A DNA stretch of 37,349 bases from Acidimicrobiia bacterium (GCA_022821445.1 JAJEDQ010000056.1:1-37349), one strand, 5' to 3'. Positions 9,564 through 18,761 are shown, numbered from the stretch's first letter. Notes: generated from the letters alone by a model not told the origin. A program made the numbers and translations.

Positions 9564-10067
9564 CTAGAGATATGTTCCCGGTGCTTTGTCGTGCGGGAGG
9601 CGGTCGGCGCCGGGGGGAAGTTCGGCGCGGATGTTGGCCAGCTGCTGCTGCGCCGACACCTGTTGGGCGAACAGAGCAGCCTGGATGCCTTGGATGAGGC
9701 CCTCCAGCCAGCCCACCAGCTGGGCCTTCGCCACCTGGAGCTCGGCTTGGCTGGGAGGGTGGTCTTCGGGGAAGGGCAGGATCAGGCGGTCGAGCTCCTC
9801 ATTGAGGTCGGGCGACAGCGCGGAGCCCAGCTCCTCGATCGAGGTCTCGTAGATCTCTCTCAGCCGGTCGCGGCTGGATTCGTCGAGGGAGGCATCGCGC
9901 ACCTCGTCCAAGAGCTGCTTCATCATCGTGCCCACCCTCATGACCTTGGCCGGCTGCTCGATGGCCTCACGGGCCGATGCAAGCCCCGCCGGGTCGCCGT
10001 CGACGGGCGGCGTCTCGTGGACGATCTCCGCAGGCTCTGCCGATGCCGGCTGACCGGTGTTTGACAT
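9564..10067 (-). CDS. bpa: Bacterial proteasome activator (DUF2587/Bpa-like)
   Basis: RVGTMMKQLLDEVRDASLDESSRDRLREIYETSIEELGSALSPDLNEEL...; C-terminus GTYL resembles the proteasome-docking HbYX-type tail. Start placed at ATG 10067 (MSNTGQ). Confidence 0.85.
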   Translation of the reverse strand: MSNTGQPASAEPAEIVHETPPVDGDPAGLASAREAIEQPAKVMRVGTMMKQLLDEVRDASLDESSRDRLREIYETSIEELGSALSPDLNEELDRLILPFPEDHPPSQAELQVAKAQLVGWLEGLIQGIQAALFAQQVSAQQQLANIRAELPPGADRLPHDKAPGTYL

Positions 10068-10077
10068 GGCTGGAAAC

Positions 10078-10110
10078 CTACCCTCTGGCCAACTGACCGG
10101 TGTCTGACAT
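10078..10110 (-). other. Candidate upstream ORF (MSDTGQLARG*) before bpa
   Basis: ATG within a duplicated copy of the bpa start region; its stop lies 10 nt upstream of the bpa ATG. Confidence 0.4.
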
Positions 10111-10152
10111 GGCTGGAAATTTACCCGCCCATCGGCGATTTCGGGCACATCC

Positions 10153-11340
10153 TCAGGCGCGGGTGCCGAACGCGGCCAGGCAGGGAACCAACATCTCCGC
10201 CGATGTCAGCGAGCCATGGCGGCCCAGCAGCTCGAACGTGGGCCGGCCCCCTCCCCCGGTTTGGCTCTGAGGCACGGGCTTGGGCTCCACGAAGGCCACC
10301 GGGTCGCAGGGCACCAGGGCCACGTCGCCCATCCGAGAACGGGCCTCCGGGCTCATATGGGGGCCGAACCAGCCCTCGTCCAGCATCTGCTGGCGGTTTA
10401 CCACCAGGCCATGGCGGCCATAGCGCTCGGCAGCCGCGTCCAGTAGCTCGCCGGCTCTTCCGGGACGGGCGTGGAGCCAGCGGAATCGAGCCTCTCCCGA
10501 GGTGACCGCGGTGAGGGCGAGAACGTCGCGGGCCAGCTCCACCTTGTTGTCGCCCACCATGACTTGACCGTGGTCGGACACCACCAGCAGCGCCGCCTCT
10601 GGGGGCAGCACGGCCAGGATCTGTGCCACCAGGCGGTCGACTTCTGCGAACTCGGCGTCCAAGTAGGGGCCGAACCCGTACTCGTGAGCAATCCGGTCGG
10701 GCCCGTCGTAGTAGGCGTAAACGAGCGGCTCACCCCCCTCCACTAGCTTCTGCACTTCTACGGCGATGGAGCTGGTCAGCTTGTACCCCCTGTGGTCCAC
10801 CCCGTCGAGATGGGCCCGGGTGAAGCCAGTACCCCGGAATTCGCTGCGGCCCACTGCCGGCACCCGGCGCCCGAAGAAGGCGGGCAGGTTTTGGACCTGC
10901 TCGGGAACGAGGGACTTGCGGGCATCAGACGGTTTGGCGCCCGCAGTCCACCGCAGGGCGTTGAGCACCTGCCCCTGGATGTAGATCTGGTAACCGATCA
11001 GGCCGTGCTCGCCTGGCGTCGCCCCGGTGACCAGCGACGTCAGGGCCGTGGTAGTAGTGGTCGGGGCCACCGTGGTGATGGGACCTCCCTCCATGGCCGA
11101 CATCACCGGCGTCAGCTCGGCCCGGTCTTGGAGCTGCTCCCACCCCATCCCATCGATCAGCAACAGCACCACTGCCTTGGCCTCACGGATTGGATCGGGA
11201 AGCCACTGGGCGGCATCGGGCGGGCCGAGCAGGGCCGGCACCACATTGCTCAGGCAAGACTCCCTGTAGTCGGGCAGCACCGGAAAGCCGGTGATCCCAC
11301 CGCTGGCTGCTGGGGTGCTGTGCTGGCTTGGGCTTCCCAT
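10153..11340 (-). CDS. Alkaline phosphatase superfamily / nucleotide pyrophosphatase-type phosphodiesterase
   Basis: VVLLLIDGMGWEQL, APTTTTTALTSLVTGATPGEHGLIGY, LLVVSDHGQ. Confidence 0.85.
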   Translation of the reverse strand: MGSPSQHSTPAASGGITGFPVLPDYRESCLSNVVPALLGPPDAAQWLPDPIREAKAVVLLLIDGMGWEQLQDRAELTPVMSAMEGGPITTVAPTTTTTALTSLVTGATPGEHGLIGYQIYIQGQVLNALRWTAGAKPSDARKSLVPEQVQNLPAFFGRRVPAVGRSEFRGTGFTRAHLDGVDHRGYKLTSSIAVEVQKLVEGGEPLVYAYYDGPDRIAHEYGFGPYLDAEFAEVDRLVAQILAVLPPEAALLVVSDHGQVMVGDNKVELARDVLALTAVTSGEARFRWLHARPGRAGELLDAAAERYGRHGLVVNRQQMLDEGWFGPHMSPEARSRMGDVALVPCDPVAFVEPKPVPQSQTGGGGRPTFELLGRHGSLTSAEMLVPCLAAFGTRA

Positions 11341-11400
11341 CCGGCCTTCAAACTATCGGCTCAACCATGCGGAGAAGATTGAGAAGTAGTGTGATGGCTC

Positions 11401-11844
11401 GTGAGGGTGTCGACTCGAGGTGACTACGCCAGCCGGGCGCTGCTGTCTCTTGCCCTGCACCCCGACGAGTCCGGTCCCACCTCGGCCCGGGACATTGCCG
11501 AGCGCACCGGACTCCCTCAGCCCTATCTGGAGCAGATCCTCCAAGCGCTGAAGGGCGCCGGCCTGGTGCGCTCCAAACGGGGTGCGGGGGGTGGCTACGC
11601 CTTGGCCCGACCGGCCTCCGAGATCAAGTTGAGCGAGATAGTGAGCGCGGTGGACGTGCCCATTGTGCTGGGCGACTTCGGCCAGCCCCATAGTGACGGT
11701 GCCTGCGATCACGAGGGCCAATGCGTGCTGCTGGCCATCTGGACCCACGTGGGCGACATCATGCACGACCTGCTGAGCGATTACTCCCTGGACGACATTG
11801 CCAAAGCGGCACGCGGCCTCCTCCCCTGGCCGGGATCAGACTGA
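11401..11844 (+). CDS. Rrf2-family transcriptional regulator
   Basis: MRVSTRGDYASRALLSLA, LPQPYLEQILQALKGAGLVRSKRGAGGGYALARP. GTG start. Confidence 0.9.
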   Translation: MRVSTRGDYASRALLSLALHPDESGPTSARDIAERTGLPQPYLEQILQALKGAGLVRSKRGAGGGYALARPASEIKLSEIVSAVDVPIVLGDFGQPHSDGACDHEGQCVLLAIWTHVGDIMHDLLSDYSLDDIAKAARGLLPWPGSD

Positions 11845-11865
11845 CTCAAGTTCGATTGAATCTGG

Positions 11866-12810
11866 CTACCCGCAGAGAAACCGGTAGAGGCGGGAGAAGT
11901 CTTCAGGGGGATCCACCTGAAATCCGAGCTGCTCGCCCGTGTCTGGGTGGGCAAAACCCAGGGTGTGGGCATGAAGGAGGGGGCGGTTGATGCCGGGGGC
12001 ATCGGGGCCGCCGTATAGGTCGTCACCCAGAACCGAGTGGCCGATGGCAGCCAGGTGAACCCTGATCTGATGGGTGCGCCCGGTTTCCAGTTGCAGCTCC
12101 AGGCGGGCAGCGTCGAACAGCACCGACTCTTCAGATGGCTCGGTGGGGGCGGGCATGCGAGCGGTTACCTGGTAGTGGGTGCGGGCCGGCCGGCCGGCGG
12201 CGGTCACCGCCATCTTGATGGGATGGCGAGTGGAGCGTCCCACGGGGGCGTCGATCACCCCCCGGTCATCGGCCGGCATCCCGCTCACCAGGGCCACATA
12301 GCCCCGATGCACCTCCCGCCGGCCCAGCGCGGCGGTGAGGGCCTCGTAGCTGCGCTGGGTGCGGGCCACCATCAGCAGCCCTGAAGTGCCTCGGTCGAGC
12401 CGGTGGACAATGCCGGGGCGCTCCGGCTCTCCCACGCCGGCGATCTCGGGAAATCGGGCCAGCAAGCCGTTAACCATCGTCCCCGCCGCGTGGCCCGATC
12501 CAGGATGCACCACCAGATCGGCCGGTTTGCTCACCACGATCACGCATTCATCGGCATGGACCACGTTCAACTCCACCCCGGGATCGGGCCCTGGAGGCGG
12601 CTGCCCCATGGCCGGTGTCTCGGAAAGCCAGATCTGGTCCCCCGCCACCAGCCGCTGCGACCGGGTTGCCGCCGGAATGCCGTTGACTTCTACTTTCTGC
12701 TGGTCGATCAACCGGGCGGCCTCGGCCCGGCTGCACTCCCAGACCAGCGCCACCACTCGGTCGAGGCGCTCGCCGGTCAACGCGTCGGGAACAACCTCGT
12801 CAGTGCCCAT
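11866..12810 (-). CDS. rluD: RluA/RluD-family 23S rRNA pseudouridine synthase
   Basis: GIVHRLDRGTSGLLMVARTQ, THYQV, LETGRTHQIRVHLAAIGHSVLGDDLYGG. Start uncertain: ATG 12810 or 12819 favoured; the ORF stays open to 13005 through the repeat. Confidence 0.9.
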   Translation of the reverse strand: MGTDEVVPDALTGERLDRVVALVWECSRAEAARLIDQQKVEVNGIPAATRSQRLVAGDQIWLSETPAMGQPPPGPDPGVELNVVHADECVIVVSKPADLVVHPGSGHAAGTMVNGLLARFPEIAGVGEPERPGIVHRLDRGTSGLLMVARTQRSYEALTAALGRREVHRGYVALVSGMPADDRGVIDAPVGRSTRHPIKMAVTAAGRPARTHYQVTARMPAPTEPSEESVLFDAARLELQLETGRTHQIRVHLAAIGHSVLGDDLYGGPDAPGINRPLLHAHTLGFAHPDTGEQLGFQVDPPEDFSRLYRFLCG

Positions 12811-13531
12811 CGGGCTCATCGGACTCTCCGAAGCCGCCGGGCTCTCCGGGCTGATCTGGCTCTCCGAAGCCGCCGGGCTCTCCGGGCTGATCTGGCTCTG
12901 CGAAGCCGCCGGGCTCTCCGGGCTGATCGGACTCAGCGAACCCACCGGGCCCTCGCTGCTCATCAGCCTCATCAACAGCTTGGGTTTGGCGGTAGCGGGG
13001 GGCAATCAGCACCAGGATGATCCCGGCCATCACGATGGCGGAGTCAGCCGCGTTGAACACCGGCCACCACTGGAGATCGATGAAGTCGACCACGGCCCCG
13101 CCCAGAAACCCGTCACCGGCCCGTACCGCCCTGTCGGCCAGATTGCCGATGGCGCCGCCCAGCACCATGCCCTGAAGCACCGGCGGCATCGACAGCCGGC
13201 GACCCCCCCAACTGGCCCATGCCACCACGATCACAAACAACAGGGCCACCACGGCGATCACGGTGTCCCAGTCTTGGGCCAGGCCGAAGGCGGCTCCGGT
13301 GTTGTAAACCAAATTGAGCCGCAGCGTCCACACCAGATCGATGGTCCGGTTTTCCAACGTCTCCAGCGCCCACCACTTGGTTAGCTGGTCGATGGCGACT
13401 ACTAGCCCAGCCACCCCCAGAAATATCTGGTTGTGGCGACGACGAGACCGGCGATCTTCGTCAATCGAAGCAGCTATCTCAGAATCCACCGGCTTTGTGT
13501 TCAACCCGCTCCGCGGCCCACGGAATGGCAT
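12800..13531 (-). CDS. lspA: Lipoprotein signal peptidase (signal peptidase II) with repeat tail
   Basis: DQLTKWWA, NTGAAFG, GNLADRAVRAGDGFLGGAVVDFI, FNAADSAIV; C-terminal PGEPGGFxExDQ repeats. Confidence 0.93.
   Translation of the reverse strand: MPFRGPRSGLNTKPVDSEIAASIDEDRRSRRRHNQIFLGVAGLVVAIDQLTKWWALETLENRTIDLVWTLRLNLVYNTGAAFGLAQDWDTVIAVVALLFVIVVAWASWGGRRLSMPPVLQGMVLGGAIGNLADRAVRAGDGFLGGAVVDFIDLQWWPVFNAADSAIVMAGIILVLIAPRYRQTQAVDEADEQRGPGGFAESDQPGEPGGFAEPDQPGEPGGFGEPDQPGEPGGFGESDEPDGH
12824..12967. repeat. 36-bp minisatellite at the lspA 3' end (three clear units plus a degenerate fourth)
   Basis: Unit ctctccgaagccgccgggctctccgggctgatctgg at 12824, 12860, 12896; degenerate copy from 12932. 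Confidence 0.9.
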
Positions 13532-14099
13532 TCAGCCGCTGGCGGGGAATCGGCTTGCCCGACACCAGGCAGATGCCATAGGTGCCGCTATCGATCCGGG
13601 CCAACGCGGCGTCGATCTGGTCGACGGCCGCTCGGGCGTGAGCACTGAGGGCCAGATCCCGTTCCCGCTCCACCGCCAAGGTGTCTCCCTCACCCGACTC
13701 TTCGTCGAATTGGACATCGCCTGGCTCCCGCTCTTCCACCAGGGAATCGGCCTCGGCCTTGAGCCTGGTAGCCGAGGTGATGTAGCGGCTGCGCTCTTCC
13801 AAGAGCAGATCGCGCTGCTTGTCTAGATACTTCTTGTCGAACAGCGGCTTCTTGGCCGCGGACTTGGCGGCGGGCTTTTTGGCCGCGGGCTTAGCCGCCG
13901 GCTTGCTGGCAGTTTTGGCCGAGGACTTGGCCGCGGGCTTAGCCGCTGGCTTGCTGGCAGTTTTGGCCGAGGACTTGGCGGCGGGCTTTTTGGCCGCAGA
14001 TTTGGCCGCCGGCTTGCTCGCGGCCGACTTGGCGGTGGTAGCGGCCTTCTTTGCCGGCTTCTTGGCCGGAGGCTTGCGAGCGGTCTTCTTGGCGGTCAT
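13479..14099 (-). CDS. TraR/DksA-like protein with Lys/Ala-rich histone-like N-terminal tail
   Basis: (KPAAK/SAAKK)n tail, then ALARIDSGTYGICLVSGKPIPRQRLNAIPWA typical of TraR/DksA C-termini. Confidence 0.85.
   Translation of the reverse strand: MTAKKTARKPPAKKPAKKAATTAKSAASKPAAKSAAKKPAAKSSAKTASKPAAKPAAKSSAKTASKPAAKPAAKKPAAKSAAKKPLFDKKYLDKQRDLLLEERSRYITSATRLKAEADSLVEEREPGDVQFDEESGEGDTLAVERERDLALSAHARAAVDQIDAALARIDSGTYGICLVSGKPIPRQRLNAIPWAAERVEHKAGGF
13881..13976. repeat. 48-bp tandem duplication inside the K/A-rich tail
   Basis: ggccgcgggcttagccgc[c/t]ggcttgctggcagttttggccgaggactt at 13881 and 13929, one mismatch. Confidence 0.9.
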
Positions 14100-14223
14100 T
14101 GCAGGCGGGAGTGTAGCCGCCGCCGCCGCCGATTACTGCCAATTGGCCTGAGAACGGCTTAACCCGGATGGCTACCAAATGGCGCAATCGGGTTGAGAGC
14201 GGCAAAACGATGTCTGGACCGGG

Positions 14224-17200
14224 ATGGAAACGGGTTACTTTTGTTTTACCAGTATGCCTGGAGGCCCGTTGTCCGAACCGTCTGCCCACTACCCCGAGGT
14301 CGACCCCAAGCCCTCCTTCCCCGATATCGAGCGCCGGGTTCTGGACTCGTGGGACACCGATGAGACCTTTGCCCATTCAGTAGAGCGACGGCCCGCGGGC
14401 GACCAGGGCGACAACGAATACGTGTTCTACGACGGGCCCCCGTTTGCCAACGGACTCCCCCACCACGGCCACCTGCTCACCGGCTACGTGAAAGACGTGA
14501 TCCCCCGTTACCAAACCATGCGGGGCCGCCGCGTGGAGCGCCGTTTCGGATGGGATTGCCATGGCCTACCCGCCGAGATGGAGGCCGAGAAAGAGCTCTC
14601 GGTTTCCGGTCGAGCAGCCATCACCGCCTATGGCGTCGACCATTTCAACGACTACTGCCGCCAATCGGTGCAGCGCTACACCCAGGAGTGGGAAACCACC
14701 GTTACCCGCCAGGGTCGCTGGGTGGACTTCGAGAACGACTACAAGACCATGGACCTGCCCTACATGGAATCTGTCATGTGGGCGTTCAAGACGCTGTGGG
14801 ACAAGGGCCTCGTTTATGAGGCCTATCGGGTGATGCCCTATTCGTGGGCAGCCGAGACCCCTCTCTCCAACTTTGAGATCCGTTTGGACGATGCCACCCG
14901 GCCCCGCCAAGACCCCGCCATCACCGTGGCCTTCGATCTGCGGCCCGAGTCCGGCGACCCTGGGCCGCTGCGCATGCTGGCCTGGACAACCACCCCGTGG
15001 ACCCTTCCGTCGAACCTGATGCTGGTAGTGGGCCCGGAGATCGAGTACGCCATCGTGGAGCACGACGGCGGCCACGTGGTGTTGGCGGCGGAGACGCTGG
15101 CGGCCTACGAGGCCGAGTTGGGCCAAGGCCGGGTGGTGGGCACGGTGGCCGGCGCCGCGTTGATCGGCCGGCGATACCAGCCATTGTTCGACTACTTCGC
15201 CCCCTTGGCCGACGACGGCGCCTTCCAGGTGGCGGGCGCCGACTTCGTGGACACCGCCGAGGGAACCGGCGTTGTCCACGCCGCCCCCGGCTTCGGCGAG
15301 GACGACCAGCTGGTGGCCGAGGCCAACGGCGTGCCCGTGGTGGCGCCGGTAGACGACCAGGGCCGCTTCACCGAGGAAGTGGCCGACTGGTCAGGGGTGA
15401 ACGTGTTCGAGGCCAACAGCGGCATCATCGCCCGGCTCAAGGAGCAGGGGCGGATCCTGCGCCAGGCCACCTACGAGCACAACTACCCCCACTGCTGGCG
15501 CACCGACGAGCCCATCATCTACCGGGCGCTCAGCTCGTGGTACGTTCGGGTCACCGAGATCAGCCAGCAGATGCTGAAGCTGAACCAGGAGATCAACTGG
15601 GTGCCCGGCCATGTGCGCAACGGCCGGTTCGGCACCTGGCTGGAGGGGGCTCGAGACTGGTCGATCAGCCGTAACCGGTTCTGGGGCTCTCCCATCCCTG
15701 TGTGGCGCAGCGACAACCCCGAGTATCCCCGAGTCGACGTCTACGGCAGCCTGGATGAGATTGAGCGGGACTTCGGGGTGCGCCCTGTGGACCTGCACCG
15801 CCCATTCATCGACGAGCTCACCCGGACCAATCCCGACGACCCCACCGGGCAGTCCACCATGCGGAGGGTACCCGAGGTTCTGGACTGCTGGTTCGAGTCG
15901 GGGTCGATGCCTTTCGCCCAGGTTCACTACCCGTTCGAGAACAAGGAGTGGTTCGAGCACCACTTTCCGGCCGACTTCATCGTGGAGTACATCAACCAGA
16001 CCCGGGGATGGTTCTACACCCTCCATGTGCTGGCCTCCGCCCTGTTCGACCGGCCCGCGTTCAACAACGTGATCTGCCACGGCATCCTGCTCGATGCCAA
16101 GGGGCGAAAGCTGTCCAAGAAGCTGAGGAACTACACCGAGCCCGAGGAGATCTTCGCCACCAAAGGGGCCGATGCGCTGCGCTGGTACTTGATGGGCTCA
16201 CCCATCGTGCGGGGCGGTGATCTCCGCTTGGACGACTCGGGGATCAACGACGTACTGCGCCAGGTGATCATCCCCATCTGGAACGCCTATTACTTCTTCA
16301 CCCTCTACGCCAACGCCGACGGCGTCCTGGCCAAACCCCGGGCCAACTCCGAGGAGCTCTTGGACCGCTACATCCTGGCCAAGACCCGCCAGTTGACCAA
16401 GGCGGTTACCCAGCGCATGGACGCCTATGACCTGCCCGGTGCCGCTGCCGAGTTGGAGGGGTTCATCGACTCCCTCAACAACTGGTACATCCGCCGCAGC
16501 CGCGACCGGTTCTGGGCCCCCGCCCGGCCGTCGTCGGCCGACGACAAGCAGGATGCCTACGACACCCTGTTCACCGTGCTCACCACCCTGGCCCGGTTGC
16601 TGGCGCCGTTCCTGCCGTTGGTGTCCGAGGAGATCTACCGGGGGCTCACCGGAGAGTCGAGCGTGCATCTGTGCGACTGGCCCGACCCCGCCGAGCTTCC
16701 CGCCGACCCCCAGCTCGTGGCGGCCATGGACCGGGTGCGCGACGTGTGCTCCACCGGACTGAGAGTTCGAGAAGACGAGGGGATCCGGGTTCGACAGCCC
16801 TTGCCTTCGCTCACCGTGGCCGGCCGAGAGGCCGACACACTGGCGCCGTTCACCGCCCTGATTGCCGACGAGGTCAACGTGAAAGACGTCCGCCTCAGTG
16901 ACGATCTGGCCGCCTACGGGCAGTTCGTGCTCCGGCCCAACGGCCAGGAACTGGGCCCGCGACTGGGCAAGGACGTGCAGGGCGTGTTCGCCGCCGCCCG
17001 GGAAGGCCAGTGGGAACTCGCTTCCGACGGCTCGGTGGCGGTGGCCGGCCACACCCTGTCGGAGGGCGAGTTCGATTTGGCCTTGAACCCGGTGGAGGGC
17101 ACCACTGCGGCGGCGCTGCGCACCAACGACGCCCTAGTGGCCCTTGACACTGAGGTGAGCGGTGAGCTGGCGGCGGAGGGCATCGCCCGCGACGTGGTCC

Positions 17201-17439
17201 GGGTGATCCAAGCCGAGCGAAAGAATCAAAACCTGGACGTCACCGATCGGATCATGCTGGCCTTGACCGCGGGGCCCGACATCATCGAGGCAGTCCAGGC
17301 CCACCAGACGTATGTGTGCGAGCAAGTGCTGGCCGTCGGCGACCCGGATCTCATTGTTTCGGAGGTGGCCGCGGTATTGGCGAACGAAACCGCGATCGAC
17401 GCGGGCCGGTTGCAGATCCGCTTAGCGAAAGCCAGCTAG
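14224..17439 (+). CDS. ileS: Isoleucyl-tRNA synthetase (eukaryote-like/type 2 appearance)
   Basis: GLPHHGHLLTG (HIGH) and KGRKLSKKLRN (KMSKS-like) motifs; VMPYS...TPLSNFE block. Start could be ATG 14254. Confidence 0.96.
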   Translation: METGYFCFTSMPGGPLSEPSAHYPEVDPKPSFPDIERRVLDSWDTDETFAHSVERRPAGDQGDNEYVFYDGPPFANGLPHHGHLLTGYVKDVIPRYQTMRGRRVERRFGWDCHGLPAEMEAEKELSVSGRAAITAYGVDHFNDYCRQSVQRYTQEWETTVTRQGRWVDFENDYKTMDLPYMESVMWAFKTLWDKGLVYEAYRVMPYSWAAETPLSNFEIRLDDATRPRQDPAITVAFDLRPESGDPGPLRMLAWTTTPWTLPSNLMLVVGPEIEYAIVEHDGGHVVLAAETLAAYEAELGQGRVVGTVAGAALIGRRYQPLFDYFAPLADDGAFQVAGADFVDTAEGTGVVHAAPGFGEDDQLVAEANGVPVVAPVDDQGRFTEEVADWSGVNVFEANSGIIARLKEQGRILRQATYEHNYPHCWRTDEPIIYRALSSWYVRVTEISQQMLKLNQEINWVPGHVRNGRFGTWLEGARDWSISRNRFWGSPIPVWRSDNPEYPRVDVYGSLDEIERDFGVRPVDLHRPFIDELTRTNPDDPTGQSTMRRVPEVLDCWFESGSMPFAQVHYPFENKEWFEHHFPADFIVEYINQTRGWFYTLHVLASALFDRPAFNNVICHGILLDAKGRKLSKKLRNYTEPEEIFATKGADALRWYLMGSPIVRGGDLRLDDSGINDVLRQVIIPIWNAYYFFTLYANADGVLAKPRANSEELLDRYILAKTRQLTKAVTQRMDAYDLPGAAAELEGFIDSLNNWYIRRSRDRFWAPARPSSADDKQDAYDTLFTVLTTLARLLAPFLPLVSEEIYRGLTGESSVHLCDWPDPAELPADPQLVAAMDRVRDVCSTGLRVREDEGIRVRQPLPSLTVAGREADTLAPFTALIADEVNVKDVRLSDDLAAYGQFVLRPNGQELGPRLGKDVQGVFAAAREGQWELASDGSVAVAGHTLSEGEFDLALNPVEGTTAAALRTNDALVALDTEVSGELAAEGIARDVVRVIQAERKNQNLDVTDRIMLALTAGPDIIEAVQAHQTYVCEQVLAVGDPDLIVSEVAAVLANETAIDAGRLQIRLAKAS

Positions 17440-17459
17440 CAAGAACCAGCTAGCAAGAG

Positions 17460-17981
17460 TCAGCCGTTGTTCTGGTAGTCGGCCTGCTCCATGCGGCGGC
17501 GCTCCTCGGCCGACACCTCCACATTGGTGGGGGTCAGCAGGTACACATGGTCGGCCACCCGCTCCATGCGGCCGTCCAGTCCGTAACACAAGCCACTGGA
17601 GAAGTCGATGAGCCGGCGGGCCACCTCCCGGCTGCTGTGCTGCAAGTTCACGATTACCGCTTGCCCGCCCCGGAAGCAGTCCGCCACATCCTTGGCGTCG
17701 TCGAACGACATCGGGGTGACCACCGACGGCTTGGATGAGGTAGAGGGGATGGGGCGGACGAAGCTGGTCCGAGGTTGCTCAGCGGTCCCTTCGCCCGCCG
17801 GATGGTCGCCAGCGGGAACGGGGCGTACCGAACCCGTTTCAGGGCCCATCCGATACTGCTCATCAGGCGTCTGAGACACGAGGCGCATGTCGGATTCCTG
17901 CTCGGCATACCCTCCCGGAGCGAACTCCTCCTCGGTTCCGAACCCGAGCCAGAACTTGGTTTTCTGCCACACGGACGACAT
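17460..17981 (-). CDS. sepF: Cell division protein SepF
   Basis: MSSVWQKTKFWLGFG...; PMSFDDAKDVADCFRGGQAVIVNLQ...RRLIDFSSGLCYGLDGRMERVADHVYLLTP. Start at ATG 17981 rather than 18338. Confidence 0.93.
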   Translation of the reverse strand: MSSVWQKTKFWLGFGTEEEFAPGGYAEQESDMRLVSQTPDEQYRMGPETGSVRPVPAGDHPAGEGTAEQPRTSFVRPIPSTSSKPSVVTPMSFDDAKDVADCFRGGQAVIVNLQHSSREVARRLIDFSSGLCYGLDGRMERVADHVYLLTPTNVEVSAEERRRMEQADYQNNG

Positions 17982-18079
17982 GGGTTCATCCCCTTTCGGC
18001 AGTGGATCACTTGGCCTTTCCGATGGTACAGGAACCAGCCCCCCGTTTCGGGGAGGGTGGCGCAGTAGTTGGAATACGC

Positions 18080-18739
18080 TCAGCCGGGGCGAGATCCGAA
18101 CAACGCGGTGCCCACTCGAATCATGGTGGCCCCTTCTTCCACGGCAACCTCCATGTCGGCGGTCATTCCCATCGACAGCTCGGCCAGGCCGAGGTCTTCG
18201 GCCTGGGACGCCAGCAGGCGAAAGCCAGGGCGGGCCTCTTCTGGCGGCCCCGGCGCACCAACCGCCATCAGGCCGGCCACTTCCAGACCGGCGTCGCGGC
18301 AGTGCTGCACCAGCCCGGCCGTGTCCTCGAAAGCACAACCGCCCCGGCCCCCCGTGCCCGCGATGTCCACCTGCACCAGCACCCGGGCTCCCGGTGCCCG
18401 CCGAGCGATCTCCGCGGCCAGCTCGGGGCGGTCCACGCTCTGCCAGAGGTGGACCAAGCTGGCGATCTTGCGGATCTTGTTCCGCTGCAATCGGCCGATG
18501 AAGTGCCAGCGGGGTTGAAGCGAGGCGTCAGACTGGTGGCTCAAGTCCTCTGCTTTGGCCAGCAGTTCTTGGGCGTAGTTCTCGCCGACCTCGGCCAGGC
18601 CGGCTTCGATGACCGCGGCCACCGCATCGGGGCCGAAGCCCTTGGTCACCGCCACCACCTGTACTTGACCGCCCCCGGCCCGGTACAACCGGTCTCGCAG
18701 GGCGCCTAGGCGGTCGGCTACCTCTGCGGCGCTGATCAA
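18080..18739 (-). CDS. yggS: YggS/PLPBP-family pyridoxal phosphate homeostasis protein
   Basis: VQVVAVTKGF, GENYAQELLAKAE, WHFIGRLQRNK, LSMGMTADMEVAVEEGATMIRVGTALFG. Confidence 0.93.
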   Translation of the reverse strand: MISAAEVADRLGALRDRLYRAGGGQVQVVAVTKGFGPDAVAAVIEAGLAEVGENYAQELLAKAEDLSHQSDASLQPRWHFIGRLQRNKIRKIASLVHLWQSVDRPELAAEIARRAPGARVLVQVDIAGTGGRGGCAFEDTAGLVQHCRDAGLEVAGLMAVGAPGPPEEARPGFRLLASQAEDLGLAELSMGMTADMEVAVEEGATMIRVGTALFGSRPG

Positions 18740-18761
18740 TTCAATGTCTCAGCTGGCCGGG

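Noticed and set aside
14100-14253. Possible T-box riboswitch upstream of ileS
   Set aside because: No recognisable T-box bulge (TGG-containing GGGTGG-type) sequence in the short leader; only short AACCCG/CGGGTT pairing.
17982-18338. N-terminal extension of the sepF ORF (292 aa)
   Set aside because: R/G-rich, overlaps yggS; the SepF domain begins at MSSVWQ (17981).
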